DNA of 64,000 nt from Monilinia fructicola (GCA_008692225.1 VICG01000003.1:3221501-3285500), one strand, 5' to 3'; counted from the stretch's first letter, positions 49,105 through 62,200 are shown. Notes: generated by a model from the sequence alone, not told the origin. Made by a program: numbers and translations.

Positions 49105-51934
49105 TTAACTAAACCTTGCACATAGAATGGGGACATAGTTCGGTTGGGTAAAAGTTGCGTATAAAGATATGATAACTCAGCCGTCAAAGAAAGCCAGGGG
49201 TGTGCAGCACCCAACGAGAATAGCATAGTGTATCTAACTGCATCGAACCATGTAAGCTGAGCTCAAGTTTCCTGTTCCTAGGAATTACAGCTTTGGTTTT
49301 CTCTTTTTGAAATGCACCCTTCTTTTTTCCCCAGATTCTGGGTTATTGAATGCGGGAATGTCTCCTCACATCTGGATCTCATACAAACATCCGTTTCATT
49401 TTTTATTATACCAACCAACCAACCACCACATATTTGTAGGTATCAGTATCTAGAAGACCGAAAAATTAGCTACGTACTCAAGAAACATATTCTGTACTCA
49501 AAATCACAAAGGAAGCATAATCCAATTGGCAAAAACATGCACCGTGAACGGTCTTATAGTTCAATAATAGAAACCTTGTATCTCTAGGTTCAAGCGGGTA
49601 CGTTGACCTACTAGATGTATGGGGAAAATTCGGTCCAGCTTGTTCCTAAGCTCTGCCATGAGTGCGGAAGATATAGGTTCGATTCTTACTACGCCAAATA
49701 TCTTGCATATTCTACGCTATTGGACCTTACAATACGAAGCACCCGAGATTCTCAACCATGTTATAGGCCGGTAGCTGGGGGCATTATGAACGTAATTGCT
49801 GCTTGAGACTATAGAAGATGAACTACTCTCATTCAAGTAAGCAATCTATTCCTTTGGCAAAATGTATATGATACAAGTGATGTAATGCCCTCTTTGATAT
49901 TTAGCTAGTTGATACGTGAAGCTGGGCACAGGTACATCTGATCGTTTAGTATTGCTATTTTATGGCTGGATTGAGCCTCAAATTTAGAAAGATCGATCTG
50001 ATTTACCGTCCTAAACGGCTAGTTTAGCGGCAGTTTAGCTTGATATACCACGATGCTGCCGCTATTGTAGTCAAAAAACTCAGAAAGAGGCTGTAGCTTA
50101 GTTTCAAAGCAATACAGTTGATAATTGTTAAGGATATTGCTCCCTCAGGCATGTCTCACGACGTTTCTAGATGATTCAGGCATAAGATCCATGTTTTGAT
50201 CAAATCCCTCAGCCCTATAAGTCGTAGCTATCTTTTTGCCGCGTAAATAATAGTGCAAATTTGATCTCATGCTCGAAGGTCCGCTGAATTTCATCTCTAA
50301 AGATGTGTTAGAACTTGCGACCAGTTTGGCGAGATCAAAATGTGCGCGCGAAAGTTTGTGTGATCAAATGAAATAAGAAGTATTTGCTTGAGCAAGACAT
50401 AAAGAACACATTTGAGATTCACTGAACGAAATAGAAGAGGTGTCGAGTCCTTAATATGCCCAAGACAACTGAAAGAGCAGTATAACACGAGAGAATCTAA
50501 GTAAATAATCAAAATGAAAGAAGAGAGTCTAGGACAACTTTATGCCATGAAAAGTTTACTATATGCTCAGCAAAGCTACAAACTGAACCCTGAGATAAAG
50601 GTTTGTCGCAAATATTTTTCAAGACGAACATTAATTGAGAGGAGTTTTGTGCTGTATGCTTTGATTTTTAATTCATATAAGATATAACTGTATGATGAAG
50701 TCAAAGATGTTGAGAATCTGTGAGGCATTCTCATAGCTCAAACCTTACACCTGGCTCAGAATTTTATATATATGGGCGCAGAACTTTTGACATACTTAAT
50801 TTTCAATTGTGTTCAATACTCCAACAAATCATGTAGCGAGGGGTGGTGCATATGGAGATGCCTTCTTGTCCAGCCTGCTCAGTCGTTCCATGATTTTCCC
50901 TGATCTTCGCAAAGGCTTTAGAAGGTCAGATGAAACTTTTTTTTGGATCTTTTTGGAATTTTTTGGAATTTTTGAGAAGTGATACGGTACTATATATGGC
51001 GCTTTTTGTTTCACTGATTCTCTGTTTCGTCGCGTTGCCATTGATGCTTTTGATATCGTGGATTAAGCGAGGACGGTGAGGTGAATGAATGGGGTTCATT
51101 GGCGGAGATGTCATTAAATGATGCGAAGATACCCCGAGATTTACTACCTTTTGTTCTTCAAATACTTGGACTTGAGATAATAAGTAGATGTGCTTGTTTG
51201 AATGAACAAGGCAGGAAAGTGTCGAAGTATGATTGGTAGCACAGCTTCCTATTTCGTTGACTTATTCGACGCCATTCTCAGACCGAAAAAATGTTTTTTC
51301 TGATACTCAACTTCTTCATCGCCAACTTGAGTTGATTGTTTTTATATTTAGGTGACATCTAGACTCATCGATGTAGAGTGAGTTTAAGTTGTAGAATCTA
51401 TCTCTCGCTCATTCATAGGTGTTAACTCAGTAATAGTTCAGTACAATTGTATCATAAGTAGGCGATTTGTGTCATCAACAGTTGATGGAATCCAATAGAA
51501 GTTTAATTATGATGTCTCCTTTTCTTATCTGCTCAAGCATAAGGTTTTGATACAATTTCAGTAATTGGTACCGAACAATCCTCTTGTGTTAAGATATTGG
51601 GTTGTTAAACATTACACTTCTTCTTGAAGCAGCATGATTGACTACCCAACCCAAGTCAACTCAATTATTGTGGAAGAGGCTGACAGACTGTTTCTTTGCC
51701 AAATTTAGTTGATATCGAAGTGGAGATATATTGCATGTATATCTTGAATACTGAGCTACACTTTAGGAAAAAAGATGTGTTTTTTGTACAATAAGATAAC
51801 AACTTGCATCGGCCAAACATTTCATTACTGGATATTATCGCACAGATCGTGCCCCTTTAAACATTTGAGAGCCATCCGACGGTCCCAAAACTATTTCCTC
51901 CAACTCGACATTTTCGCGATGTTCCTGTAGTTCA

Positions 51935-53838
51935 CTATAAGTTCCATATAGGCATGCTCTTTTCAGTCTTTGCTCTTTCAGTCAACTCGCTCATTGTCTC
52001 CGCACCCCTGAATATATGCCCCACAATCATTCCCCTAGAAAGAACAGCAAGCGAGCTGGATTTCCAGGCAGGAGTTCCACGCATCCTCGTTTGATATATT
52101 GTGAGAGCGATGAAGACAACAGCGGCAATCATGAAGAAACAGTGTAGGGATATCCACTCCCATTCAACCTTATAGAAAGTGACTATCTCGTAATTTGTAC
52201 CTGCTTCCACTTTTCCACTGTCGTCGTTAGCTCGGATGGAGTTGCTCATGCTTTTTTGCAAGAGATGAAAATGTATCCGGAAGATTGTTACTGGTGTTGA
52301 AAGCTTGCATGGAGCTGGGCTTATATTGAAGATTTCCATCGGACATAATGTACCCATTCAATCTTGCCTGTTGTGTTGCGGTCACATTGTGTGTAATGTT
52401 AATGTTGGTAGAGAACAGCTCGCTAATGTAGCTACCGATGCTATTGACAGCTGCCTGTGAGACGTTGTATTGTCCACCCAGAGATAAATCAGACCGAGGT
52501 GCTGCCGATAGTTTATTGTTGAACTCAAGACTCGATACGATCGATGAATTCAAAACGTCAGCCCACTTCGAGCTTGTAATCTGCCATGAATCCGGATCTC
52601 GCTTTGCGCTTGTCACTTCAGAGACTTCTTCTGACAAGGTGCCGTTCGCAATCTTCGACTCATAACGATTCACACAATAGTAGAGGCCACATTCTCTAGC
52701 CTCGAGAGGCAAATCCGGCCAGACTACAGATGAGTTCTGTGGTGGGTGTACTTTGAGAAATGTCATTGCCCAGATTAAAGTGTCGATATTCTGAAGCGAT
52801 ACAGTCTCGCTGGCATTTCCAGTTCCATAAGTCGTCATGAATATACCACCGGGAATTTTGAGAGAGACGTATTTATCTGTGTAATTCCAACCATCAAAGC
52901 CATCAATAAAAAGGCCATTGGGTAGTCTGAATGCAGTCCCCATCTCACTGATACCAATACCATTATCGGTTTGGAGGTCAGTATAGAGAACGTTATAATC
53001 TCTGTACTTCACTACATCGTCGCTAAGGTCGTTGCAGACATTGCAAACGGAGAGGGATTCAAATACATCCCACGTGCAATTTCCAGAAGTGCACGTGTGA
53101 GGAAGTTGCTGAGTTGTCATTTCGACGCTCTGTGTAAGACCGTATAGAACAGCAGACTGCATGGCAAAATCCGCGTCCACGAAGGTCTGCGCAGTGGGTG
53201 GGTTGTCTGTTTGGGTCAGCTGGTTTCAGTTCGTGTGTTAATCTTGGAAATTATGTGTTTTACTTGACACCATTGTGAGCTGAGTGTTGAACAGCCGACC
53301 TCTCGAGTAACGTTCTGCCCTGGGAACATTGGCTTCTCCGTTATCACGAGGAGCAAGGCGTTGTTGATACTGAATGAGTTGTTGCGTGAAAGGGTCAACT
53401 GCCAAAGCAAGTACGTACGGTGGTGACAGCACCAATGCGTACTATAAACCTGTCCTTGTGAGCATAGGTTTCTCATCGAGTATGATGAGATTCTCACTCC
53501 CGGTTTCTCCTCCACAAAAGTATGAAACTACCCCATGGTCCACGACTTGCAGCATCAATCTTATCAAAATCTATCAGGAAACGCTTCTGTTCCGAGAAAT
53601 GAAGCCACTTCCATTGACTGGTAGATTCAGAAATAGAATATAACACAAAAACTTTGACTGCGGTTGAAAGAATAGAAACCAAAGTGTTAAGTGTGATACC
53701 ATGCCAGCGAAAAGATTGTCTTTTCATCGAAGGCATATAGAAGTGCAGCGCGAGAGCTATAAGACACAATGTGCCTGCAACAAGTGAGGCTAGCTCGCGT
53801 TGCCAGACATGAAAGTTCCACAAGAGCTCTCGCGACAT
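51935..53838 (-). pseudogene. DUF3176-type fungal membrane protein, two frameshifts
   Basis: The coding path runs 53838-53498, 53449-53264 and 53206-51935, with introns at 53497-53450 (GTGAGA...CAG) and 53263-53207 (GTAAAA...CAG). N-terminal membrane segments (LASLVAGTLCLIALALHF; GITLNTLVSILSTAVKVFVL) are followed by the family signature SQWKWLHF and ASRGPWGS, then LALAVDPFTQQL, an external Cys-rich and N-glycosylation-rich part (CTSGNCTW, CNVCNDL), and a C-terminal membrane segment (FFMIAAVVFIALTIY). Two breaks interrupt it. A GTACGTAC at about 53415-53422 looks like a 4-bp duplication that shifts the frame just before LALAVDPF. A run of six T at 52252-52257 (A on the coding strand) has one base too many and shifts the frame before SMSNSIRAN. 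Function of the family is unknown. It may be a pseudogene, or assembly errors may contribute. Confidence 0.7.
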
Positions 53839-56800
53839 CGAATCACAAAATGTCGTGTTTTCGAAAAGGAAAATTTTGACAAGAAAATAACTTTGGGGGG
53901 ATGGTTCTCGAGATAAAGGCTTTTAAGTAGGGGGCAGCTATCTAGTCTGCTGTGCTTACAGAGATCTTCATTTTCTGCGGTGGATGAAAGTGATTGAAAT
54001 TTCTTGGCGTAAATATAGAACTTCTTCAAGCTCTTCCATTGTTGGTGGTGTGACTCCGTGTGAGCGGCTTCATTTAATTGTAATTCATACTACATCTTTG
54101 CCTATTGGTGATGTGTATGAAGTGTAAAAAGCAAACAGCCCCAGTCGCGTTTTCATAACAAATGAAACGAAGATCCATAATCGTGATGGACGCTTTGTAC
54201 GTACAATATGTGCAGTAGTGGTGCATTATACCAAAAGTCCCGGTTAAGACCCTTGTCGGGGCTTATGTAAGAAGCGGCTCTAGAACCTTAAATATGCAGC
54301 AGCCAATCTCTAATTTGCCCATGAACCGAAGGCTGAGCTCCCCGTGAACGACACTCAATTCACCAACAATACAACCAAGTTGCGGCTGAGACGATTGGCG
54401 TCGAGATTATGGCCCAGAACGTTTCCAAAAGGTGGTTTGGTTGACAGGTATGTGAATAAGCCATGGTTCTAGTTTCCAAGGTCATCAGATTCATCTTAAC
54501 TTTGGGACGAAGGATCCCAACCACTACGCCTCAGTCATGCAGTAAGTGTGCAAACCAGGAGGATCGAAGGACACGCGATCTACAAGAGTGCCTCGATTAC
54601 ATATATATGTGCTTAAATAAACGGGGGTTATGCTTATGCATGGTAGACACATGGACATGAAACGAAAAAAATGGAAAACCAAAACCCTGTGCCACGCTTA
54701 TCAATTAATATATGCACATGCTACGATCATGGTGAGAGAGCTTTGTCCAAGTCCGCAATATCTCTTTACCGGGACTGATACCGAATCAACCTTCATAATG
54801 ATGGTTATTTCATCGAAAGTTGAGCGTAGAAGGAAGAATGGGCTGCATGCAGCCTCAGGGGTACCTATTGTAACGAATGAATGGGGTCGAATAATGGCTT
54901 ATCGTCGACCAATATTGACCATGCATCATTCCTCTTTGTTTTCTTAACCTTTCAAATCAGACACCCAGAAGGTGATGAATGTGGGATGATATTTTACGTT
55001 CTCTGGAAGCATTCCGAATAACCTGACCTGCCTGAACTGTTTCGGTTACTTCACAAGTCTTTACATGATCTCGCTAATTTCGCAGCATAGGATAGTGATT
55101 CTCAAGCGATTGATACTCTTCCCTCACTTGAGATAAGCACCATGGTGTCTTCATCTAATCTTGCGCCTCTCGATCATCCTGAAGGAACTGTCCTATCACC
55201 CTTACGGCTATAACAAGTCCCTGCACCTTATCCATAAAAACTCAAACGGCTTCCGGAATTGTGTCCCAGGACCTTTCCAGCCTTGCAATAGAGTCATGGC
55301 GGGTGACTGACTTGCCTTTGAAAGCTGCTACGGATGCATCTGGAGGTATTAAGTTGCATTTTGGGTTGGAAAGGGCTTGCTTATTGTCTCTTTGTTGGAT
55401 GCGTATGGTCAGTACTGATTGGACGACGCTTGAATCGTGAGATCGCGTTTCCTTGATAGTACCATGGAGAAAGTGTTTGAAGCCTGAAGACCAAACCGGC
55501 ACTTACGAACATGGTACCAACGTTCATCGCATCGCCTATATTTTCAATAACTGAAAACTTGCTGTCATGCATCATACCTATCGTTTGATGTTCCGCGAAT
55601 CGAACGTTGGGAGTTCCTAGCATCTGAAATTTTCCACTCCACAGAGGAGGCATCAAGGAATGAATTTAGGGTCTTGATTCAATGGTCTACACTCCCGCAT
55701 TGTCTTCCATATGGAATTAGTCAGATATGACACATTTCCACTCATACGGTCCTCTCCCTACAGCATTGTGGCACACTCGTTTTTACATTGCTTTTTGCGC
55801 CAAGAGGAGCTTGGCCCTTTTTCTGGAGATTAAATGAACTCCTTGTTTTTATTATCATTCCCAAGACTAGCAACTAGGTTGTGTATTCATTTTACTACCC
55901 TGTTCTCTCTCCCCAGTTTGCAAAATGACAGCTGTGAAGTCTATGCATCTTGGTGAGTATGTCACGGGTATATCACGTGCTAGTTTCTCAGAAAGTTTTG
56001 TTGCATATCTATAAAGTTCTGGGTATAAAAACTTTGAGATGGGTCTCTAAGCGCCAAATTCTATCTCAAAAGATTTGTACAACTTTGGGAAATTCGACAC
56101 TAACGTCTACCATCTCCATCACGAGCTTTTTCTCACTTTTGTAGATATGCAACAAAACTTTTGGGATGGTGTAAAGGTAATCACGTGCTTGTATAACAAA
56201 GGAAAAGATTAATGGGATTTTGATGTTGTCCAGGCCAATGTATCCGGCACTCATATTAGATAAGATCCTATCACAGGCAGCAAGAGTGAACCAGGATATC
56301 AAGTCAAGGAATGTATACATTGACTTGACCTATTTCGCTTGGCTCTATCTGGTCTACATGCCGAAAAGCAGCTGATGTCAAATTCTTTTAGTTCCCCAAA
56401 AACATTTATCATACTGAATTTGGATTACCAAAAAGGTCTCACCGGTCTGTGATCTTTCTTTGTTGGCTCCTCCGCTGATTCTCTTTCAGCGGGCCACTTT
56501 GTTAGCAAGTTTCTTCTTGCCATAGGCTCATAGGCTCATGGCCCACAATTCTCCCATCCTCAGCCTCTACAGCCTCCCCATAAGTCTCATATAAGAAATT
56601 CGGTTTCAAAGACATAGAGTCGGCCATTCTTAGGAGTGTAATGTCGATCGGCTCCGGAAATTCTGCGAGAATTGGTAGAGGGCATTAAGAACCAAGGAAA
56701 GCGCAGCCTTACGAACAGCTTCGTATATGGTACCTTTGATTCAAATATCAGTACTAACGACATCAGACACATTAGAGCCCTTTTCAAGAAGTTTGCACAG

Positions 56801-57187
56801 GGCACGGAGAAACTAGACTCTATGTTTGCCCAAGAAACTTCTCAAGACCTATAAAGGTATGTCACTATGCCAGATAAACATCATCACCGAAGCCATCCAG
56901 GATATTGATGACGATAAGACATGCATCTGCTGTTCTACTACTCCCTAATCCGTGGATTTGTTGCGACCTATACTAGGCCAACCAGATTAAGGCTCATACT
57001 ACTTAACCATTCTGTTACACGGGTCAGAATCAAAGGTCTCTTTGCATGGTTTAGAGGACAAACTCTATATTGTTTGATGTTACTAATGCCACGACAAGCC
57101 CCATGAGAGACAATATACTGATCATGTGATCCAGTCAATTATTTCATCTGAATGAACATTATATTGAGTTTAAACATCGAAGCTGAC
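53839..57187. other. Intergenic region, possible decayed sequences, one inverted repeat
   Basis: No intact gene is supported. Two overlapping minus-strand frames at 55242-55656 look more protein-like than their surroundings (DSKFSVIENIGDAMNVGTMF; RHDSIARLERSWDTIPEAV) but lie in different frames without a plausible intron between them, so they may be a decayed gene. An inverted repeat lies at 55992-56161. Confidence 0.4.
55992..56161. repeat. 20-bp perfect inverted repeat around a 130-bp loop
   Basis: The arms AAAGTTTTGTTGCATATCTA (55992-56011) and its exact complement (56142-56161) could form a hairpin or mark the ends of a small element. No clear target duplication was found. Confidence 0.75.
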
Positions 57188-57306
57188 ACATACGACCATA
57201 GACTAAGGAGAATTGGGCATCCCGTCCGCTCTGCCATACACAAGCCTTAGATCGGCAGATTAGTAGTTGGGTGGGTGACCACCAGCGAATCCCTGCTGTT
57301 GTATGT
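57188..57306 (+). rRNA. 5S ribosomal RNA gene (dispersed copy, variant helix)
   Basis: This 119-nt sequence starts ACATACGACCATAG and ends TGTTGTATGT. It contains the universal internal segments CCCGTCCGCTC, TTAGTAGTTGGGTGGGTGAC and CACCAGCGAATCCC, which include the TFIIIA/TFIIIC control region. The terminal stem pairs. Compared with the usual ascomycete sequence as I remember it, the helix arms read CTAAGG and CCTTAG instead of GTGTGG and CCACAC. Both sides changed together, so pairing is kept. A T-run directly follows (57306-57313), as expected for RNA polymerase III. Single dispersed 5S genes are normal in filamentous ascomycetes. Confidence 0.92.
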
Positions 57307-57313
57307 TTTTTTT
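57306..57313 (+). terminator. RNA polymerase III T-run terminator of the 5S gene
   Basis: Eight T residues directly at the 3' end of the 5S sequence, with another TTTT-rich stretch shortly after. Confidence 0.85.
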
Positions 57314-59206
57314 TGCCTTTTTTCGCTTCTTTTTTCTATCTTCCTCCTTCTCGCATCTTCCGTTTTGTATTCAGGCTAGGTGCTTGAGAGTCCGCGCCTG
57401 GATGCTACTGACAGCGGGCCACACCGACAAACACTGACAAATATTACAAAATGAAATTCTTGATTCAGACCGTAGCAGTACTCTGACTACACGCATCTAG
57501 TTGTCCTGTGTCTATCTTTACTCTTAGAGTTGGTAAGTCGGGTTTTGGAGGTGCAGAAATCAGAATGTCAGTTGCTCTTAATAAAAGACCTTCCTCCATT
57601 TATCCGCCGATAGTTTCCTCCATGATCACTTACTTTCTACAGTTTTGGGCACCAGAATCAAGCCTAGCTAGGTGGAAGGCTATTGGTGCCAAGTTGCAAT
57701 GCAAAACTCATACTATCAACAAGATCTTTGTTGCTCATTTCTAGAGGCTGTATCTAAGTTTATTTCTAATCGTTCAAACCGAAAAAAGAGACGGATATGG
57801 GACAGGACTTCATGAAGCGAAATCGATAGTTTTCAAATGCAGCAGACCCAGGAAGGGCATCGAAGAGCTCTCCAATTTCCAAACTTTGTGCAACTTTCAA
57901 AGACTCTCTAGTTCTTAGGCTTACAAAAACAATGGAAACATATTTCCGAACTGTTCCTTCAGGATTTCTTGGCAGGGGCTTTTTCAGATCAGCAATCAAA
58001 ACACATTCTTTCCTTATCCGCTCTTCTTTCCCTAATTTGTCGTTCATATCGTCTACTGTAAACCAAATCTCATCAATACACTTCTCGTTCGGCTCGGAGT
58101 TTGCTAGACTGAGCCTGTTCAATTTGATGAGAAGACCTGTCGTTGATGCGAATCTATTCCTAAAGTGCTCACTAATTAAAAGTTGGAGCCGAGGGGGTTG
58201 TCCAGCATTGTGAAAAATCGATCAGCCATAACCAGTCATCAACAATCACTCACTTAAGCATCTATACTACCTCATTTATGTAAAAAAGCAGTCCCTCTCA
58301 GTAAATGGTATCAAGTGATACAAAGACGTGAATTTTTTCTGCATTGGAGCTAGAGCATTATCATATTGACTTCGCCCATCTCAAATGTCCTCAGAATCCA
58401 TCGCTTCTCTCCTCTCCTCTCCAATTCACGAATAATAAATATATCACGTTCAAAACCCACATGCACAAGCACGAAAGTCATTCCTTTCCATCCAGCTCTC
58501 ACATGAACCAAATAGTATTTCAGCCTCTAATACAATAGGCAGAATGCATATCGTGCTAACTCATGTCTTCCTGGGCGTGTGGCTGTGATGAGAATCGACA
58601 TACTAACTTCGTAGCTATGATTGCAGCAGGTTTAACAAGCTGGGAGAGGAATCAGAATCGCAGGCTCACTTAGCCCATTTACAGAAGAACATGCAGATGA
58701 TGGTGATGGACATTTTGGAAGAAATGATGCAAAGGAAATTTCCACTGATGAATTGCATCGTAGATAGACAAAACTCTCTTTACACAGGTATCTTTCTATG
58801 ATGATCTGATATACTAAAACGTCCTTGCTATTTGCAGCATTGCAGTCTCAGAGTTCACACTTGACTCTTATTACTTGCAATGATGATTGCACGTAATAAG
58901 ATAAAAAATAAGTATACGTATAAGCTGGTAATTCATAACCTTTATCAGTCCGTGTTGATTGAATCTTCCAATATTACATCAAACACTGATTTGTAAGGGT
59001 TCAGAAGAGGGAAGAACGAAACCTTACAAAACACCAGTGACACACGTTCTATTACACATGAATTTGAACTTCCTCTACTGGGTGATATGTGTAACAGTAT
59101 ACGGCGTTTTTAGTAAAACTACACTACTTCTAGGTATCTCGCATAGCCTTCCATGGCTTTGAATTAAACATAACCGCCCTTCAATATAATTCCAACCAAG
59201 TGCATT
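57307..59206. other. Intergenic region between the 5S gene and the helicase
   Basis: Apart from the orphan open frame at 57766-58217 listed separately, I see no gene, tRNA or repeat that I can support in this stretch. Confidence 0.5.
57766..58217 (-). pseudogene. Orphan protein-like reading frame, possible gene fragment
   Basis: A minus-strand frame of about 150 codons runs from just after a TGA near 58220 to a TAA near 57766. It lacks an ATG near its start; the first useful methionine is internal. The sequence looks like real protein (balanced charges, GQPPRLQLLISEHFRNRF, EIWFTVDDMNDKLGKEERI, KYVSIVFVSLRTRESLKVA), but I do not recognise the family. No convincing 3' splice acceptor lies at its upstream edge, so it may be a gene remnant or the last exon of a gene whose other exons I missed. 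Confidence 0.35.
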
Positions 59207-62200
59207 CTATTTGTCTTTGAATTCCTGCGAGAAGATCTTCTGCCAAATATCCATCCACTTTTGTTGTTGTGTTGTGAGGGCTTTTCCAGGTGTTTTGAAA
59301 GACTTCGTTAAAATGTCTCTTAGTCGAGCTCGCATAGTTTTGATAGCAAGCATTGTTTTCCAGTCTGAAACCGCGAATCTAGCTCTATTTCCATCTAATA
59401 TGAAAACACCGGCGTACATCTAGTACAGGATTAGTGGTTTAGCAATAAATTAGACTAGAAGAGAACTTACGTCGCATCGAACATCTCCACAGAGAAGAGC
59501 AATGGAAAATTCTTCTACGGCTGTTGTTTCGTGGGCATTATAAAATCTACCTGGATTAGTGATGGCACAAAATAATATTCCTCCAAGAGAACTTACTGCT
59601 TCGCCTGCATAATATGATAGTATGAAAGCCATTTGAGCTCATGGTGACCCTTATTTACCGAAGTGGGATGTAGACTAATGGATTGATTATTGGCGCAATT
59701 GCGGAAGCCCTTACCATCCCGGATGAGAAGCTTTGGATAGAAGCTCCAACCGATTACAGACGAAACGATGATATCATTATCACTGTTTGCATTGATTCGG
59801 TAGGGTATTTCAAAAAATTGTCGACGGCGACTCGAGTAACGTGTCCTTCACGAGTTAGACTGTATTTAGAGGGAAAGGGGGATATCATACCTATTCAGAG
59901 AGGTCCTCTCAGCCTCAGTGAGAGGTAGAAACCCAGAGTCAACAAGACAAACCACCAATTGTCCTTTTAAATCCTCAATATTAGACAAGGTTTGCTGGCT
60001 GAGAAAATTCTTGCGGCAAAATTGGTATTCAGAGCCATTAGCAAGGCAAACTTTTTTCCAGGCCAGGTACGCGTTATAAACAGTCAAAAGATCAGAATCG
60101 CCTCTTCTAAAGGCAAGTCTGACAGTATCTGCTTGTTGGCGTTGTCCGAAAGGGGCGGAGAAAGGCGATTTTGAGGATAAAATTGCAGCAATTGTGACTA
60201 CTGCATCGAGACATTTGAAAACGCTACCAAGAAGCATAAGCTTTCCCAGGAAGACATCAAGCGGCAATTTGGCCAATTGAATACCCAATGGCGTTAGATC
60301 TTCCCCTGCTGTCAGAGCCCTAACATCTACAAGAGCGTCAATGGCACGCCGGATATTTTTAGCAGACGGGGGATCCAACGCTTCGCTCAATGTCTCCTCG
60401 ATTCCTCCTAGCTTGCAAATCTTAACTCTAATAGCAAGATCTTGGAGGGATAAACGGAGAAATTCTGGGGTTTGCTGGTCGGCCATCATTTCATCATGCC
60501 TATATTTAGTGAAAAGATGGAAGCAGAGTCCCTCTTGTACTCTTCCAGCTCTACCTCTTCTTTGCTTAGCATTCGCCTTACTGATGAAGGTTTCCAATAA
60601 ACGGGATAGCTGTCTTCTCTCGTCGAACCTCATCTCGCGATGCTTCCCAGTATCAATTACGCAAGTGACATCTGGAATAGTGATACCAGTTTCAGCAATG
60701 TTGGTAGCTAGAACAATCTTTCTGATTCCAGGTGGCGGTACAAGGAAGGCAGCCTCCTGATCTTCGCTTGCGATAGTCGAATGTAATGGGTATATATACC
60801 AGTCTGATGAGAAAGCTGGGTGTCCACAGAGCATATCATTCAAGGTTCGGATCTCAGCAATGCCCGGGAGAAATACAAGGATAGCCTTTGGGTGGTCAGC
60901 ATAATTCAAGACGAAACCCAAGGGGTTGAAGATGATCTCTAACGAAATTCTCACGCGTATCAAATGTTGGAGGAGAGGGCGGTGGTAGTGGAGGGTTACT
61001 TTGGACAAAACTTACCTTACTATACATCACAAACCGGTCGTCAGCAGCAATTTTTGCAATTAATTGAGTAACAAGATCGAATTCAATCCGATATTCATCG
61101 AATTGTGCAATAGTATTACGAGTTTTATTGCTGTATCCTCGTAGAGCCTTCGTACTTTCACTCTTCGTTGCCTCGTTGGAAACGACATCTGCAAGCTCGA
61201 CATCATCATCAAGGTCAGTATATTTCTCCTGCAGACCATTATCAAGCGAGAAGCCTGTGAGTTCAACAGCATCTTCGAGATATTTGACTTGAACAGGGAA
61301 TGTACGCCCTGGAACATTCAAAACAGGGGCTCCGTCCAGATATTTTGAGAAGCGATCGGCATCAACGGTTGCAGACATAAGAACTACCTTCAGATCGGGT
61401 CTTCGCACCAACAACTTTCGAAGAACAATAAGTAAGAAATCGCTGTCTATTGTACGCTCATGGACTTCGTCAAGGACGATATGTGTGATATCTCTGAGAT
61501 CATTCGACCCCTCGAGCATTCGCATCACGATTCCGGTAGTAGCATAGATAAGGCGCGTCTCTTTTGATGTATTGGACTCGAGTCTAATGGCATAACCAAC
61601 TAAAGAGCGAGGGGTACCAAGATCGCTCTTGCGTTCGCCGAGTTCTTCACTGACACGCCGAGCAAGAGAGATTGCAGAAATACGTCGAGGTTCCGTGCAA
61701 TAGATCTTGCAAGGTTGTCCTCTTGACAACTGGTGCTCGAGAATGAATGCTGGACCTGAGTACTTTTTCCACATCCAGTCTCACCACAAACGATAACTAC
61801 CTGTGAGCGATCTATAGCACCAAGTACCTCGTCTTTAAATGACCACATAGGCAACTGCATCCGAGATTGAAGCATGTGTTGATAGCTGTGTGACGAGCAC
61901 TTCTCAGCCCATATTCTTTGATATGCCTCAGGGGCAAACCCTGATTTAGGACCTTTGTCTGTGGAAGGCTCCTCGTAGCCAGGGGTCCGAACCGCACCAC
62001 GATTTCGAAAGGCACCATGAATCAAAACACCGTCTTCCAATTCTTGATCTCTTTTTGCACGAACCAAGTCACGGAATGTTTTGATAGCATTACGATCTTC
62101 CTCATCCGATTTTTCCTTTTTGATCTCGGAAAATTCGGTCCAAAGATCACGCCATGCCGCTGGTAGACGCAATGAAACTTTGTCCTCTCTTGCTGATGAC

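Larger units (their letters stand above)
45875..51934. other. Gene-poor A+T-rich region
   Basis: Six kilobases of moderately A+T-rich DNA have no domain-bearing frame on either strand. The best remaining frames are at 48303-48557 and 48745-49104 (minus). Both begin with a hydrophobic stretch that could be a signal or membrane segment, and they are listed separately. A possible B-box at about 49675 does not fold as a tRNA. Confidence 0.5.

Noticed and set aside
49615..49700. Possible tRNA, because GGTTCGATTC resembles a B box
   Set aside because: The T-stem pairs poorly, and no matching 5' acceptor strand or A box lies at the right distance.
59860..59890. A 31-bp intron plus a one-base frameshift in an A6 run at 59812-59817 of the helicase gene
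   Set aside because: Using the next acceptor (AAG at 59846) gives a normal 45-bp intron and an uninterrupted frame reading LNRTRYSSRRRQFFEIPYRI, so no frameshift is needed there.
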